DNA of 64,000 nucleotides from Sva-07 sp963743825. Lineage in GTDB: Bacteria; Actinomycetota; Acidimicrobiia; Acidimicrobiales; Ilumatobacteraceae. The notes under the pieces were generated by a model, which searched no databases, was not told where the DNA came from, and saw only the letters and a program-made list of their open reading frames with translations. Positions 17,458-25,353 of this stretch are shown here, in pieces. The stretch lies in the NCBI GenBank assembly GCA_963743825.1, contig CAVURC010000003.1:1-64000 (forward strand), in the 5' to 3' direction. The position numbers were made by a program, and so were the translations under genes. Numbering within the stretch: the stretch's first letter is position 1; every line of letters starts with the position of its first letter.

Positions 17458-18313
17458 ATGGAACTCGAGCGGCGACTGGGCGAACGGGCCGATTCGCTGA
17501 CGCCGTCCGAACGACGCATCGGTGAGACCATCCTTGCGAACTCTCAACTCGTGGCGTTCGGCACCGTTGCCGACGTGGCCGAAGCGGCGCGTGTCGGCAC
17601 CGCGACCGTCGTGCGCTTCGCCGTGAAGCTCGGATTCGACGGCTATTCCCAGCTCCAGGCGTCGGTCCAGGGTGAGGTGAGCGGCCAGCTCCGCCCCGCC
17701 GTGGAACGGATCCGCGATCAGCGAGCGGGCGACGACACGCTCGCCGCTCGACATGCCGAGGTCGAGGCGGCCAACGTTCGCTCGACGCTCGACGCGATCC
17801 GCACAGGCGACGGCCGGTCGGTGGTCGCACGCCTTGCCGACGACACGACCCCCGTGCTCGTCCTCTCCGGCGTTGCCTCCCGGGGTGTGGCACTTGCAGT
17901 TCGTCGGCGATCTCGAACAGTTGCGTCCGGGCGTCCGGTTGCTCGACGGCAACCAGATCGACATCGTGAGGACGCTGGCGCTGACCGGTCGCGGCGCGAC
18001 GCTCGTGGTGCTCGACCTCCGGCGCTACGAGCGTTGGCTCATCGATGCACTGTCGTTGGCCCGCGAGCGGGGAGCGTGGACCGTTGCGCTCACCGACAAT
18101 GTGCTGTCGCCCCTCGCGTCGGTGGCGGAGCATTCGTTCGTCGTCTCGGCCGCGTCGACCGGACCGTTCGACAGCCATGTCGGCACGCTGGCGCTCTTGA
18201 ACCTCTTCGTCGTCGAGGTGGCAGCGGCGAGGCGTGAACACGCCGCAGAACGACTCGAAGCAATCGAGATGGCGTGGGGCGACGCAGATGCCCTCACCGA
18301 CGACGGCAAGTAG
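17458..18313 (+). CDS. MurR/RpiR family transcriptional regulator (one frameshift)
   Basis: The N-terminal HTH_6 domain (residues 1-80) contains LTPSERRIGETILAN and the recognition-helix region VGTATVVRFAVKLGFDGY, typical of RpiR/MurR. A frame change near 17885, in a C/G run, separates it from the C-terminal SIS domain, which continues to the stop at 18313 (ATLVVLDLRRYERWLIDA; VALTDNVLSPLASVAEH). SIS domains of this family usually bind phosphosugars, yet members also control amino-acid and amine catabolism. It reads divergently from the oxygenase and directly upstream of aguB (10-base gap), so it probably controls both. The palindrome at 17386-17417 is the likely site. Confidence 0.8.
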
Positions 18314-18323
18314 CGTCGCGCCG

Positions 18324-19217
18324 ATGAACGAACTCAGCGTTGCCGCGCTCCAGATGGCGATGACCGACGACATCGCCGTCAACATCGCGACCGCTGAGCG
18401 GCTCGTGCGTGAGGCCGCTGCGCAAGGGGCCAGGATCATCCTGATCCCCGAACTCTTCGAAGGGCCGTACTTCTGCAAGGACCAACTGCCCGAGCATCTC
18501 GATCGGGCGGTACCGCTCGACGGGCATCCGACGATCGAGCACTTCGCCGCGGTCGCCGCCGAACTCGGCGTCGTCCTCCCGTTGAGCATCTACGAACGAG
18601 CCGGACAGGCGCTCTTCAACACGGTGGTGATCGTCGACGCCGACGCCACGGTGCTCGGCCACTACCGCAAGAGCCACATCCCCGACGGTCCTGGCTACAC
18701 CGAGAAGTACTACTTCTCTCCGGGCGACACGGGCTTTCGGGTCTGGCACACGCAGCACGGCACGATCGGTGTGGGCATCTGCTGGGATCAGTGGTTCCCC
18801 GAGTCGGCTCGGGCAATGGCACTGCTCGGCGCCGAGGTGCTCCTCTACCCGACGGCGATCGGCAGCGAACCACCTGATCCGAGCTGGGATTCGAGTGGCC
18901 ACTGGCAGCGGGTGATGCAGGGCCACGCCGGTGCGAACCTGATGCCGATCGTTGCCGCCAATCGCATCGGCCGCGAGGTCGGCGCATCGTGCGAGATCAC
19001 GTTCTACGGGTCGTCGTTCATCGCCGACAACACGGGCGCCAAGGTTGCCGAGGCGGGCCGCGACACCGAGGCCGTGCTCGTGGCATCGTTCGACCGCGAA
19101 CAGCTGCGCACGCAGCGGGCCGCATGGGGCCTGTTCCGTGATCGTCGCCCCGAGTTGTACGGCCCGATCGTGACGCTCGACGGCCAGACGGGTATCGGGT
19201 CGGCAGGTCGCTCGTGA
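18324..19217 (+). CDS. aguB: N-carbamoylputrescine amidase
   Basis: A 297-residue nitrilase-superfamily enzyme that hydrolyses N-carbamoylputrescine to putrescine, CO2 and ammonia. The Glu-Lys-Cys triad is visible: ILIPELFEGPYFC (Glu), GHYRKSHIPDGPGYTEKYYF (Lys), and GVGICWDQWFPESARAMAL (Cys). The CWDQWFPE stretch is specific to this subgroup. The ATG at 18324 is preferred because upstream sequence in the frame belongs to the regulator gene. The stop overlaps the GTG of aguA by four bases, so the two enzymes that convert agmatine to putrescine are translationally coupled. Confidence 0.92.
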   Translation: MNELSVAALQMAMTDDIAVNIATAERLVREAAAQGARIILIPELFEGPYFCKDQLPEHLDRAVPLDGHPTIEHFAAVAAELGVVLPLSIYERAGQALFNTVVIVDADATVLGHYRKSHIPDGPGYTEKYYFSPGDTGFRVWHTQHGTIGVGICWDQWFPESARAMALLGAEVLLYPTAIGSEPPDPSWDSSGHWQRVMQGHAGANLMPIVAANRIGREVGASCEITFYGSSFIADNTGAKVAEAGRDTEAVLVASFDREQLRTQRAAWGLFRDRRPELYGPIVTLDGQTGIGSAGRS

Positions 19218-20221
19218 CCCGACTCCCGGCCGAGTGGGAACCGCACTCCGGCACCGCGATGTGTTGGCCGGCTCGCGACGACATGTGGGGCGACCTGTTC
19301 GCCGACGCCGAAGCAGCTCACGCCGAGGTGGCGAACGCGATTGCCCGATTCGAGCCCGTCACGATGTTGGCGCCACCCCGCGCATTCGAGCGGGCAGCGG
19401 CCCGGTGCGGGCCGGGTGTGGAAGTGGTCGAGTTCGCGATCGACGATTCGTGGTTCCGCGACACGGGTCCGATCTACGTGGTCGACGATGCCGGCGCGAG
19501 GGTGGCGACCGACTGGCGGTTCAACTCGTGGGGTGACAAGTTCCTGCCGTACGACGACGATGCGGCGGCTGCCGCCCGATTCGCCGAACGGGTCGGTGAC
19601 CCCGTGCGATCGATCGACATGGTGTTCGAGGGTGGTTCGATCACCGGCGACGGCGACGGCACACTCGTCACCACCACCCAGTGCCTCATGCACCCGAACC
19701 GCAACCCGACGATGACGCAGGTGGAGATCGAAGCCACCCTGCGAGCGGAGCTCGGTGCGCAGCGGACGATCTGGTTGCCGCACGGTCTGGCACTCGACGA
19801 CGACACCGACGGCCACGTCGACAACATCGCCGCATTCGCGGCACCCGGACGGCTGGTGTTGCAGGGGTGCGACGATCCCGACGAAGCCGACTGGCTGCGA
19901 CTCGATGTCGATCGTCGTGTGGCGCAAGGTGCGCTCGATGCCCGCGGTCGGGCGCTCGATGTCGTCACGGTGCCCGTCCTGCCGTTCGCCGAGATCGATC
20001 GCGGCGAGGGGCCCGAGCGTGTGGTGGTGCCGTACCTCAACTACTACCTCGGCAATGGCTTCGTGCTCGTGCCGACCTGCGGGCACGCCGCCGATGACGA
20101 CATGGTCGCCCTCATCGCCGAGCAGTACCCGGGCCGCGAAGCCGTCGCCCTCGACGTCGGCGCCACCCTCGCCGCCGGCGGCGGCGGCATCCACTGCATC
20201 ACCCAGCAACTCCCCGCCTGA
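19214..20221 (+). CDS. aguA: Agmatine deiminase
   Basis: A 335-residue guanidine-group-modifying enzyme that converts agmatine to N-carbamoylputrescine and ammonia. Family motifs are PAEWEPHSGTAMCWPAR at the N-terminus, DDSWFRDTGPIYVV, the HVDNIAAFAAPG catalytic His region, and the catalytic Cys in GGGGIHCITQQLPA at the C-terminus. The start is GTG in a GTGA overlap with aguB. Together with aguB it completes the agmatine-to-putrescine route; no arginine decarboxylase is in the window. Confidence 0.92.
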   Translation: MTRLPAEWEPHSGTAMCWPARDDMWGDLFADAEAAHAEVANAIARFEPVTMLAPPRAFERAAARCGPGVEVVEFAIDDSWFRDTGPIYVVDDAGARVATDWRFNSWGDKFLPYDDDAAAAARFAERVGDPVRSIDMVFEGGSITGDGDGTLVTTTQCLMHPNRNPTMTQVEIEATLRAELGAQRTIWLPHGLALDDDTDGHVDNIAAFAAPGRLVLQGCDDPDEADWLRLDVDRRVAQGALDARGRALDVVTVPVLPFAEIDRGEGPERVVVPYLNYYLGNGFVLVPTCGHAADDDMVALIAEQYPGREAVALDVGATLAAGGGGIHCITQQLPA

Positions 20222-20227
20222 CCCGAA

Positions 20228-20354
20228 CCCGAAAAATGCGCCGAGATGTGCACCACGTGCACAATCTGGCGCACATTTCAGGTTCGGCGCGTCGGTGGGA
20301 CCGAAATGTGCGGGAATTTGTGCACGTAGTGCACACCTCAGCGCATTTTTCGGG
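20228..20354. repeat. 127-base palindromic element ending CCCGAAAAATGCGC / GCGCATTTTTCGGG
   Basis: The ends CCCGAAAAATGCGC (20228-20241) and GCGCATTTTTCGGG (20341-20354) are perfect inverted repeats. They extend inward as near-identical arms containing GTGCACCACGTGCACA and, on the other side, its counterpart GTGCACTACGTGCACA. An inner stem CGCACATTTC/GAAATGTGCG closes the middle. The whole element would fold into one long hairpin. It lies after the aguA stop and could terminate that operon. A shorter relative is at 28269-28322. Confidence 0.8.
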
Positions 20355-20395
20355 GAGGGGGTGTGGGAGGGAGGGGAGGTCGGGGGTGTGGGAGG

Positions 20396-20770
20396 ATGAC
20401 GTCGATCGAGTCGGCGCGGGTGGATCAGTGGTTGTGGTCGGTGCGAATGACCAAGACGCGCGGCGACGCTGCCGCGGCATGCCGAGGTGGGCACGTGAAG
20501 GTGAACGGCAAGGCGGCCAAGCCGGCCACGCCCGTGAAGGTCGGCGATCGCATCGAGGCCTACCTGCACGACCGCGAGCGAGTGCTGGAGGTGAGCACGC
20601 TCATCGTCAAGCGGGTCGGCGCGACCGTCGCTGTCGACTGCTTCGTCGACCACAGTCCACCTCCGCCGGAGCGCGAGGAACTCGGCCCGAACTTCGAACG
20701 TGATCGCGGTGCGGGCCGTCCGACGAAGCGTGATCGACGGCAGCTCGACCGGCTCCGCGGACGCGGCTGA
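20396..20770 (+). CDS. S4-domain RNA-binding protein (Hsp15-like)
   Basis: A 124-residue basic protein. Residues 7-70 form an S4 RNA-binding domain (RVDQWLWSVRMTKTRGDAAA, then GGHVKVNGKAAKPATPVKVGD), and the tail is arginine-rich (DRGAGRPTKRDRRQLDRLRGRG), as in Hsp15/HslR, which binds stalled 50S subunits carrying nascent chains. The ATG at 20396 is preferred to the upstream one because GGGAGG stands just before it and the upstream codons are low-complexity glycine-rich sequence. Confidence 0.8.
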   Translation: MTSIESARVDQWLWSVRMTKTRGDAAAACRGGHVKVNGKAAKPATPVKVGDRIEAYLHDRERVLEVSTLIVKRVGATVAVDCFVDHSPPPPEREELGPNFERDRGAGRPTKRDRRQLDRLRGRG

Positions 20771-20792
20771 GCGTCGCTAGCGTTCGGCGCGC

Positions 20793-22100
20793 GTGTCCGT
20801 GACCGATCCTCTCCCTGACGCCGTACACACGCACGAACACCCGACTGTCCGTGGCGGTGTGGCCCTGTGGACGCTGTTCGTGGGGTTCGCGATGTTGATG
20901 ATCGGCAACGGGCTGAACCTCGCCGTGCTCGGTGTGCGCATGGTCGACGAAGGATTCGGCGTGCGAACGAGCGGCTGGGTGATGGCGTGCTACTTCGCCG
21001 GGTTCCTGCTCGGCCCGGTGATGGTGGTCAGGTGGCTGTCCGGCGTCGGCCACATCCGGGTGTTCGCCAGCCTGGCGTCGATTGCGTCATGTGTCGTGCT
21101 GTTGCAGTTCGTCTGGATCTCGCCGCCCAGTTGGGCGCTGATGAGGCTCGTCTTCGGGTTCTGCATGGCAGGGCTGTACGTGATCGTCGAATCGTGGCTC
21201 AACGATGCGTCGACACCGCGCAACCGGGGTCGCACGCTCGCCGTCTACATGATCGTGTCGATGGGCGGGCTCGGGCTGGGTCAGCTGCTGATCGCCGCCG
21301 GCGATCCGAGTGGCGACGGACTCTTCATCGTCGCATCGATCCTCGTGTCGATGTCGTTCGTGCCGATCGCACTGGCCGCCACGACCGATGCGCCGCCCGT
21401 GCGTGTCTCGCCGCGCGTGCGCCTGCGCGAACTGGCACACATCGCTCCGACCGGTCTGGTCGGGATGGTGTTCACCGGTGCATCGCACGGGATCCTGTTC
21501 GGCTTGAGCGCGGTGTACGCCACCCGCGCCGGGTTCAGTCCTGGCGAGACGGCATTGTTCCTGGCGCTCCCGTCGATCGGTGCCCTGGTGTTCCAGTGGC
21601 CGGTCGGTTGGACGTCGGATCGGCTGCCACGTCGTGGCGTGATCTTCGTGGTCGCCATCTGCGCAGCGGCGATGAGCGGCGCGCTCGGTCTCACTCCCGA
21701 AGGCAACCTCGTGATGTTGCCGATGATGTTCGTGCTCGGCGGGCTGACCTTTCCGCTCTACTCGCTGCTGCTGTCGCACACGCTCGACCGGTCGGCGCCC
21801 GGCACGGCGATGGGAGCCAGTGGGGCGTCGTTGCGCGTCAACGGAGTCGGCGCGGTGCTCGGGCCGATCATCGCCGGATCGATCATGGCCGCGCTCGGTG
21901 AGTCGTCGTTCTTCTGGTGCCTGGTTGCCACCCACGGCATGATCGCGTTGTACGTCGCCTACCGGCTCGTCGCCGAAGATGCCCTGCCCGTGAGCCGGCA
22001 GGGCCCGTTCGTCCCGGTGCCCGCCCGGGCGACCGACTTCGCGATCCGTCTCACCTCACGCCCACTTCGCGTCTCACGCGCTCGCCTCCGCCGCAAATGA
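20793..22100 (+). CDS. MFS transporter (YcaD-like)
   Basis: A 435-residue major facilitator with 12 hydrophobic segments between residues 22 and 405. The loop-2/3-like motif after TM2 is weak, but GWTSDRLPRRGVIFVV between TM8 and TM9 fits MFS loop motifs, and VESWLNDASTPRNRGRTLAVYM matches the YcaD-type subgroup. The substrate is unknown. It starts with GTG; a TAGCGT -10-like box 9 bases upstream would give a nearly leaderless message. Its TGA stop is built from the first arm of the palindrome at 22097-22138. Confidence 0.82.
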   Translation: MSVTDPLPDAVHTHEHPTVRGGVALWTLFVGFAMLMIGNGLNLAVLGVRMVDEGFGVRTSGWVMACYFAGFLLGPVMVVRWLSGVGHIRVFASLASIASCVVLLQFVWISPPSWALMRLVFGFCMAGLYVIVESWLNDASTPRNRGRTLAVYMIVSMGGLGLGQLLIAAGDPSGDGLFIVASILVSMSFVPIALAATTDAPPVRVSPRVRLRELAHIAPTGLVGMVFTGASHGILFGLSAVYATRAGFSPGETALFLALPSIGALVFQWPVGWTSDRLPRRGVIFVVAICAAAMSGALGLTPEGNLVMLPMMFVLGGLTFPLYSLLLSHTLDRSAPGTAMGASGASLRVNGVGAVLGPIIAGSIMAALGESSFFWCLVATHGMIALYVAYRLVAEDALPVSRQGPFVPVPARATDFAIRLTSRPLRVSRARLRRK

Positions 22101-22138
22101 GACGCGGGGTCTGACCCTGCGTCAGACCCGCGTCTCAT
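22097..22138. terminator. Palindrome (GGGGTCTGACCC core, ATGAGACGC arms) between convergent genes
   Basis: ATGAGACGCGGGGTCTGAC pairs with GTCAGACCCGCGTCTCAT, leaving a tiny loop. The two arms overlap and supply the TGA stop codons of both convergent genes (MFS on plus, toroid-like protein on minus). It can act as a bidirectional hairpin terminator, although there is no T-run. The core and arms recur at 23563-23593, and the core recurs with other arms at 63339 and 63403. Confidence 0.7.
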
Positions 22139-23550
22139 GCGATTCTGATCCGGGCCACCACTTCGGTGGCGTTCCAGCTGACGTGGGTTTCGTTGCCGAT
22201 GGGCGTGCGCGTGTGGGCGACATCGTCGGGTGGGACGTCGAAGCTGATCTCGACCGGGCCGAGCGTCACGCGGTCGGCGCTGACCATCGGCTCCGACCCG
22301 GCGACGATCCGCAGGCCGACCCGGCCCTCACGTCCGGCCGCCCGGAGCTCGAAGGCGAGGTCGTCCGTCTGGCGGACATCGATCCACGCGGTCTCGTCGG
22401 GCACCATGATGCCGATCGATGAGGTCCGGCCGTCGACGTCGAAGTGCGCGGTGAACGGCACGTACTGGTCGAGCGAGGCCTCGTGGCGTCGCCCGTACTC
22501 CCACCCCACGGCGAGGTCAGCTCGCAGACGACTCTCGGCGCAGGCGTCACCGAATCGTTGAACGTACTGTCGCGGCGCCTCCACCGCGTGCAGCGTGAGG
22601 TGGTCGACAACGCTGGGCCGGAGTCGCAGCATGACCGGCAGGAAATACAGGTCGTGGACGTGCACCGTGTCCTGGTCGAGCGTCGTCGGCAGGATCGACG
22701 GGGACGGCTCCCCGACGATGTGGAGCCAGATCCCGGCGAGCGAGACGTAGCGCTGCAGGTCGAGCCCGTAGGCCCGGATGTAGGGCCCACACATGGCGCC
22801 CAGCCGGCGGTGGTAGAGCTCGGAGATCCGAGCGCCGAGGTGTGCGAGCAACGCGGCTCCCGATCGTTCGTAGGTCGGCGTCGGTGGGTGCGCAACCCAC
22901 AGCGCCAACGCGAACAGGTCGATGCCGTCGTAGGTCGGCGAGTTGTACTCGTCGATGTCACCGAATCGTTCGAAGCGTTCCATGATCTGATGCACCCGCT
23001 GCTCGCCGGACGCGATCAAGTCGGCGTCGCCCGTCGCCTGCCCGACGTGACCGAGAAGCCATGCATGCATCAGGTTGGGGTTCGTGTACCACGCAGCGAT
23101 CCGAGTCTCGGGCTCGCCGCGTACGCAACGCGAGAGCGCGTCGTCGATGCCGTTGCGAACGTCGTCGGGCAGCGCCGCTTCGTGGTGGATGACGGTGAGT
23201 GCGAGGATGCACCCGAGGAACTGTCGCCAGTTGGGGTCGTAGTGGACCCACTCGATCGCGTCGGCCCCCGGCGGATCGTGTTGCTCGGCCGTGACGGGGA
23301 ACGTGCCGCTCCACGGCCAGTCGGAGGCTGGGTACTGCAGTGCCAACACGTTGCGGATCGCCGTGACGGCGCGAGCTGTGATGCCGTTCTCCAGATCGAG
23401 GAATGCGCCGAGGGCAGTTTCGCGAACCGAGTGCAGATTCAGCGACGAGATGTCGACACCCGGCACCACGCCGCGAGCGAACCGGTCCATCCCACGCTCT
23501 TCATCCCAGAGCTCCTCGTGGATGGACCGCAACGCATCGATCGGCGACAC
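22135..23550 (-). CDS. Uncharacterised protein, probable alpha/alpha-toroid plus beta-sandwich
   Basis: A 471-residue protein that I cannot assign to a known family. Residues 1-330 are helical with repeated Trp/His/Tyr-rich helices (WVHYDPNWRQFLGCILALTV, AAWYTNPNLMHAWLLGHVG, DEYNSPTYDGIDLFALALWV), which resembles alpha/alpha-barrel glycan hydrolases and lyases. Residues 340-471 are beta-rich (YVPFTAHFDVDGRTSSIGIM; RVTLGPVEISFDVPP), like the sandwich following such barrels in polysaccharide lyases. No signal peptide is seen. Conserved acidic, His and Tyr residues in the helices could be catalytic, but this is only inference. Confidence 0.65.
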   Translation of the reverse strand: MSPIDALRSIHEELWDEERGMDRFARGVVPGVDISSLNLHSVRETALGAFLDLENGITARAVTAIRNVLALQYPASDWPWSGTFPVTAEQHDPPGADAIEWVHYDPNWRQFLGCILALTVIHHEAALPDDVRNGIDDALSRCVRGEPETRIAAWYTNPNLMHAWLLGHVGQATGDADLIASGEQRVHQIMERFERFGDIDEYNSPTYDGIDLFALALWVAHPPTPTYERSGAALLAHLGARISELYHRRLGAMCGPYIRAYGLDLQRYVSLAGIWLHIVGEPSPSILPTTLDQDTVHVHDLYFLPVMLRLRPSVVDHLTLHAVEAPRQYVQRFGDACAESRLRADLAVGWEYGRRHEASLDQYVPFTAHFDVDGRTSSIGIMVPDETAWIDVRQTDDLAFELRAAGREGRVGLRIVAGSEPMVSADRVTLGPVEISFDVPPDDVAHTRTPIGNETHVSWNATEVVARIRIA

Positions 23551-23562
23551 GTGCGGATCGTA

Positions 23563-23593
23563 ATGAGACGCGGGGTCTGACCCTGCGTCTCAT
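23563..23593. terminator. Palindrome (ATGAGACGC arms, GGGGTCTGACCC core) after fhs
   Basis: ATGAGACGC (23563-23571) pairs with GCGTCTCAT (23585-23593) around the core GGGGTCTGACCCT. It abuts the fhs stop codon (23594-23596) on the minus strand and precedes the next minus-strand gene, so it probably terminates the fhs message. It is a shorter sister of the element at 22097-22138. Confidence 0.6.
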
Positions 23594-25303
23594 TCAGCTG
23601 AGGCCGACGATGTTGCCGTCGGCGTCGATGTCGATGCGCTGCAGCGCCGGCGATGCGCCGAGCCCGGGCATGGTGCTCATGGCGCCGCAGATCGGATACA
23701 CGAAGCCGGCGCCCACGGATGCACGCACCTCGCGCACCGGCAGGGTCCAACCCGTCGGCGCGCCGTGCAGCGTCGGGTCCGACGAGATCGACAGGTGTGT
23801 CTTCGCGATGCAGACGGGCAGGTTCCCGAAGCCGTTGCGTTCGAAGTTGTCGATCTGGCGGGCCGCCGCCGGCGTGTAGTCGACACCATCGGCGCCGTAC
23901 ACCTTCGTGGCGACGGTGTGGATCTTGTCGCGCAACGACATCTCGTCGGGGTACAGCAGGCGGAACTCGCTCGGTTCCTCGGCCGCCTCGGCGACGACAC
24001 GAGCGAGGTCCTTCGCGCCGGCACCGCCGTCGACGAAGTGGGTCGACACGGCGGAACGCGCGTCGAACTCGGCGGCGATCTCCTCGATGGCACGGATGTC
24101 GGCGGGATGGTCGCCGGGGAACACGTTGATCGCCACCACCGGCGTGCAGCCGTGGATGCGCATGTTCTCCAACTGCTTGCGCAGGTTCGCGCCCCCCTCG
24201 TGCACCTCGTCGGGGTTCTCCTGCAACAACGCCTCGGGCAAGGGGCGCCCTGCAACGATCGTGTGCTTGCCGCTGTGCGCCTTCAACCCTCGAACGGTCG
24301 CCACGAGCACGGCCGCGTCGGGAACGAGCCCCGACACGCGGCACTTGATGTTGAAGAACCGTTCGGCTCCCATGTCGGCACCGAAGCCCGCCTCGGTGAT
24401 CAGGTAGTCGCCCATGTGGATGCCGATGAGGTCGGCGACGATCGACGAGTTGCCCGTGGCGATGTTGCCGAACGGGCCGGCGTGCACGAGCACCGGCGTG
24501 TTCTCGAGGGTCTGCATGAGGTTCGGTTTGACGGCTTCGCGCAGGATCACCGCCATCGCTCCGGCGACCTCGATGTCGTCGGCGGTCACGGGGTGGCCTG
24601 CCTCCGTGTAGCCGACCACCATGCGCCCGAGACGGCCGGCGGAGATCCTGCAGGTCGGTGCACAGCGCGAGCGTCGCCATCACCTCCGAATGCGGCGGTG
24701 ATGTCGAAGCCGGTCTCGCGGGGAATCCCGTCGAGTCGTGAGCCGAGTCCCGTCACGATGTTGCGCAGCGAGCGGTCGTTGACGTCGATCGATCGACGCC
24801 AGGTGATCTGGTGCGGATCGAGCCCGTAGGCGTTGCCGTGGAACACGTGGGCGTCGACCGCCGCGGCGCACATGTTGGTCGCCGCCGTGACGGCGTGGAC
24901 GTCGCCGGTCAGGTGGAGGTTGAGCAACTCCATCGGCACCACCTGGCTGTAACCGCCCCCGGCCGCGCCACCCTTGATCCCGAACGTCGGACCCATCGAC
25001 GGCTGGCGGATCGCCAAGCGTCGCGTTCTTGCCGATGTGGTTGAACCCCTGGCTCAACCCGACGGCGACGGTGGTCTTCCCTTCGCCGAGCGGCGTCGGG
25101 GTGATCGCCGACACCACGACGTACTTCGCTCGTGGTCGGTCGGCCATCAACTCGACGGCGCGCAGGTCGATCTTCGCCGCACCGGTGCCGTACGGCTCGA
25201 GGCAGTCGAGCGGGATCCCGGCATCGGCCGCGATGTCGGTCAAGGGTCGCAGCGTCGCCTGTCGAGCGATGTCGAGATCGGATGGAAACGTCCCAGCACC
25301 CAT
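23594..25303 (-). CDS. fhs: Formate-tetrahydrofolate ligase (frameshifted)
   Basis: Joined over frame changes near 25015, 24690 and 24625, this is a complete ligase of about 560 residues that makes 10-formyl-THF from formate, THF and ATP. Seen: N-terminal FPSDLDIARQATLRPLTDIA, the ATP-binding TPLGEGKTTVAVGLSQG, RQPSMGPTFGIKGGAAGGGY, ITEAGFGADMGAERFFNIKC, and the C-terminal GFVYPICGAMSTMPGLG. These segments cover the whole family alignment, so loss of function is unlikely and the shifts look like base errors. ATG 25303 is preferred; a GTG at 25321 is also possible. The one-carbon role fits with metH at 29349, which consumes methyl-THF. Confidence 0.88.
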
Positions 25304-25353
25304 GAGCCGCAACTTTCGCACATCATCACGTCCATCACCCTCCTGACGCTTCG

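Noticed and set aside
20221..20362. A small coding gene or CRISPR-like array in the palindromic stretch
   Set aside because: There are no regular direct repeats with unique spacers and no cas genes; the symmetry is that of a single hairpin element.
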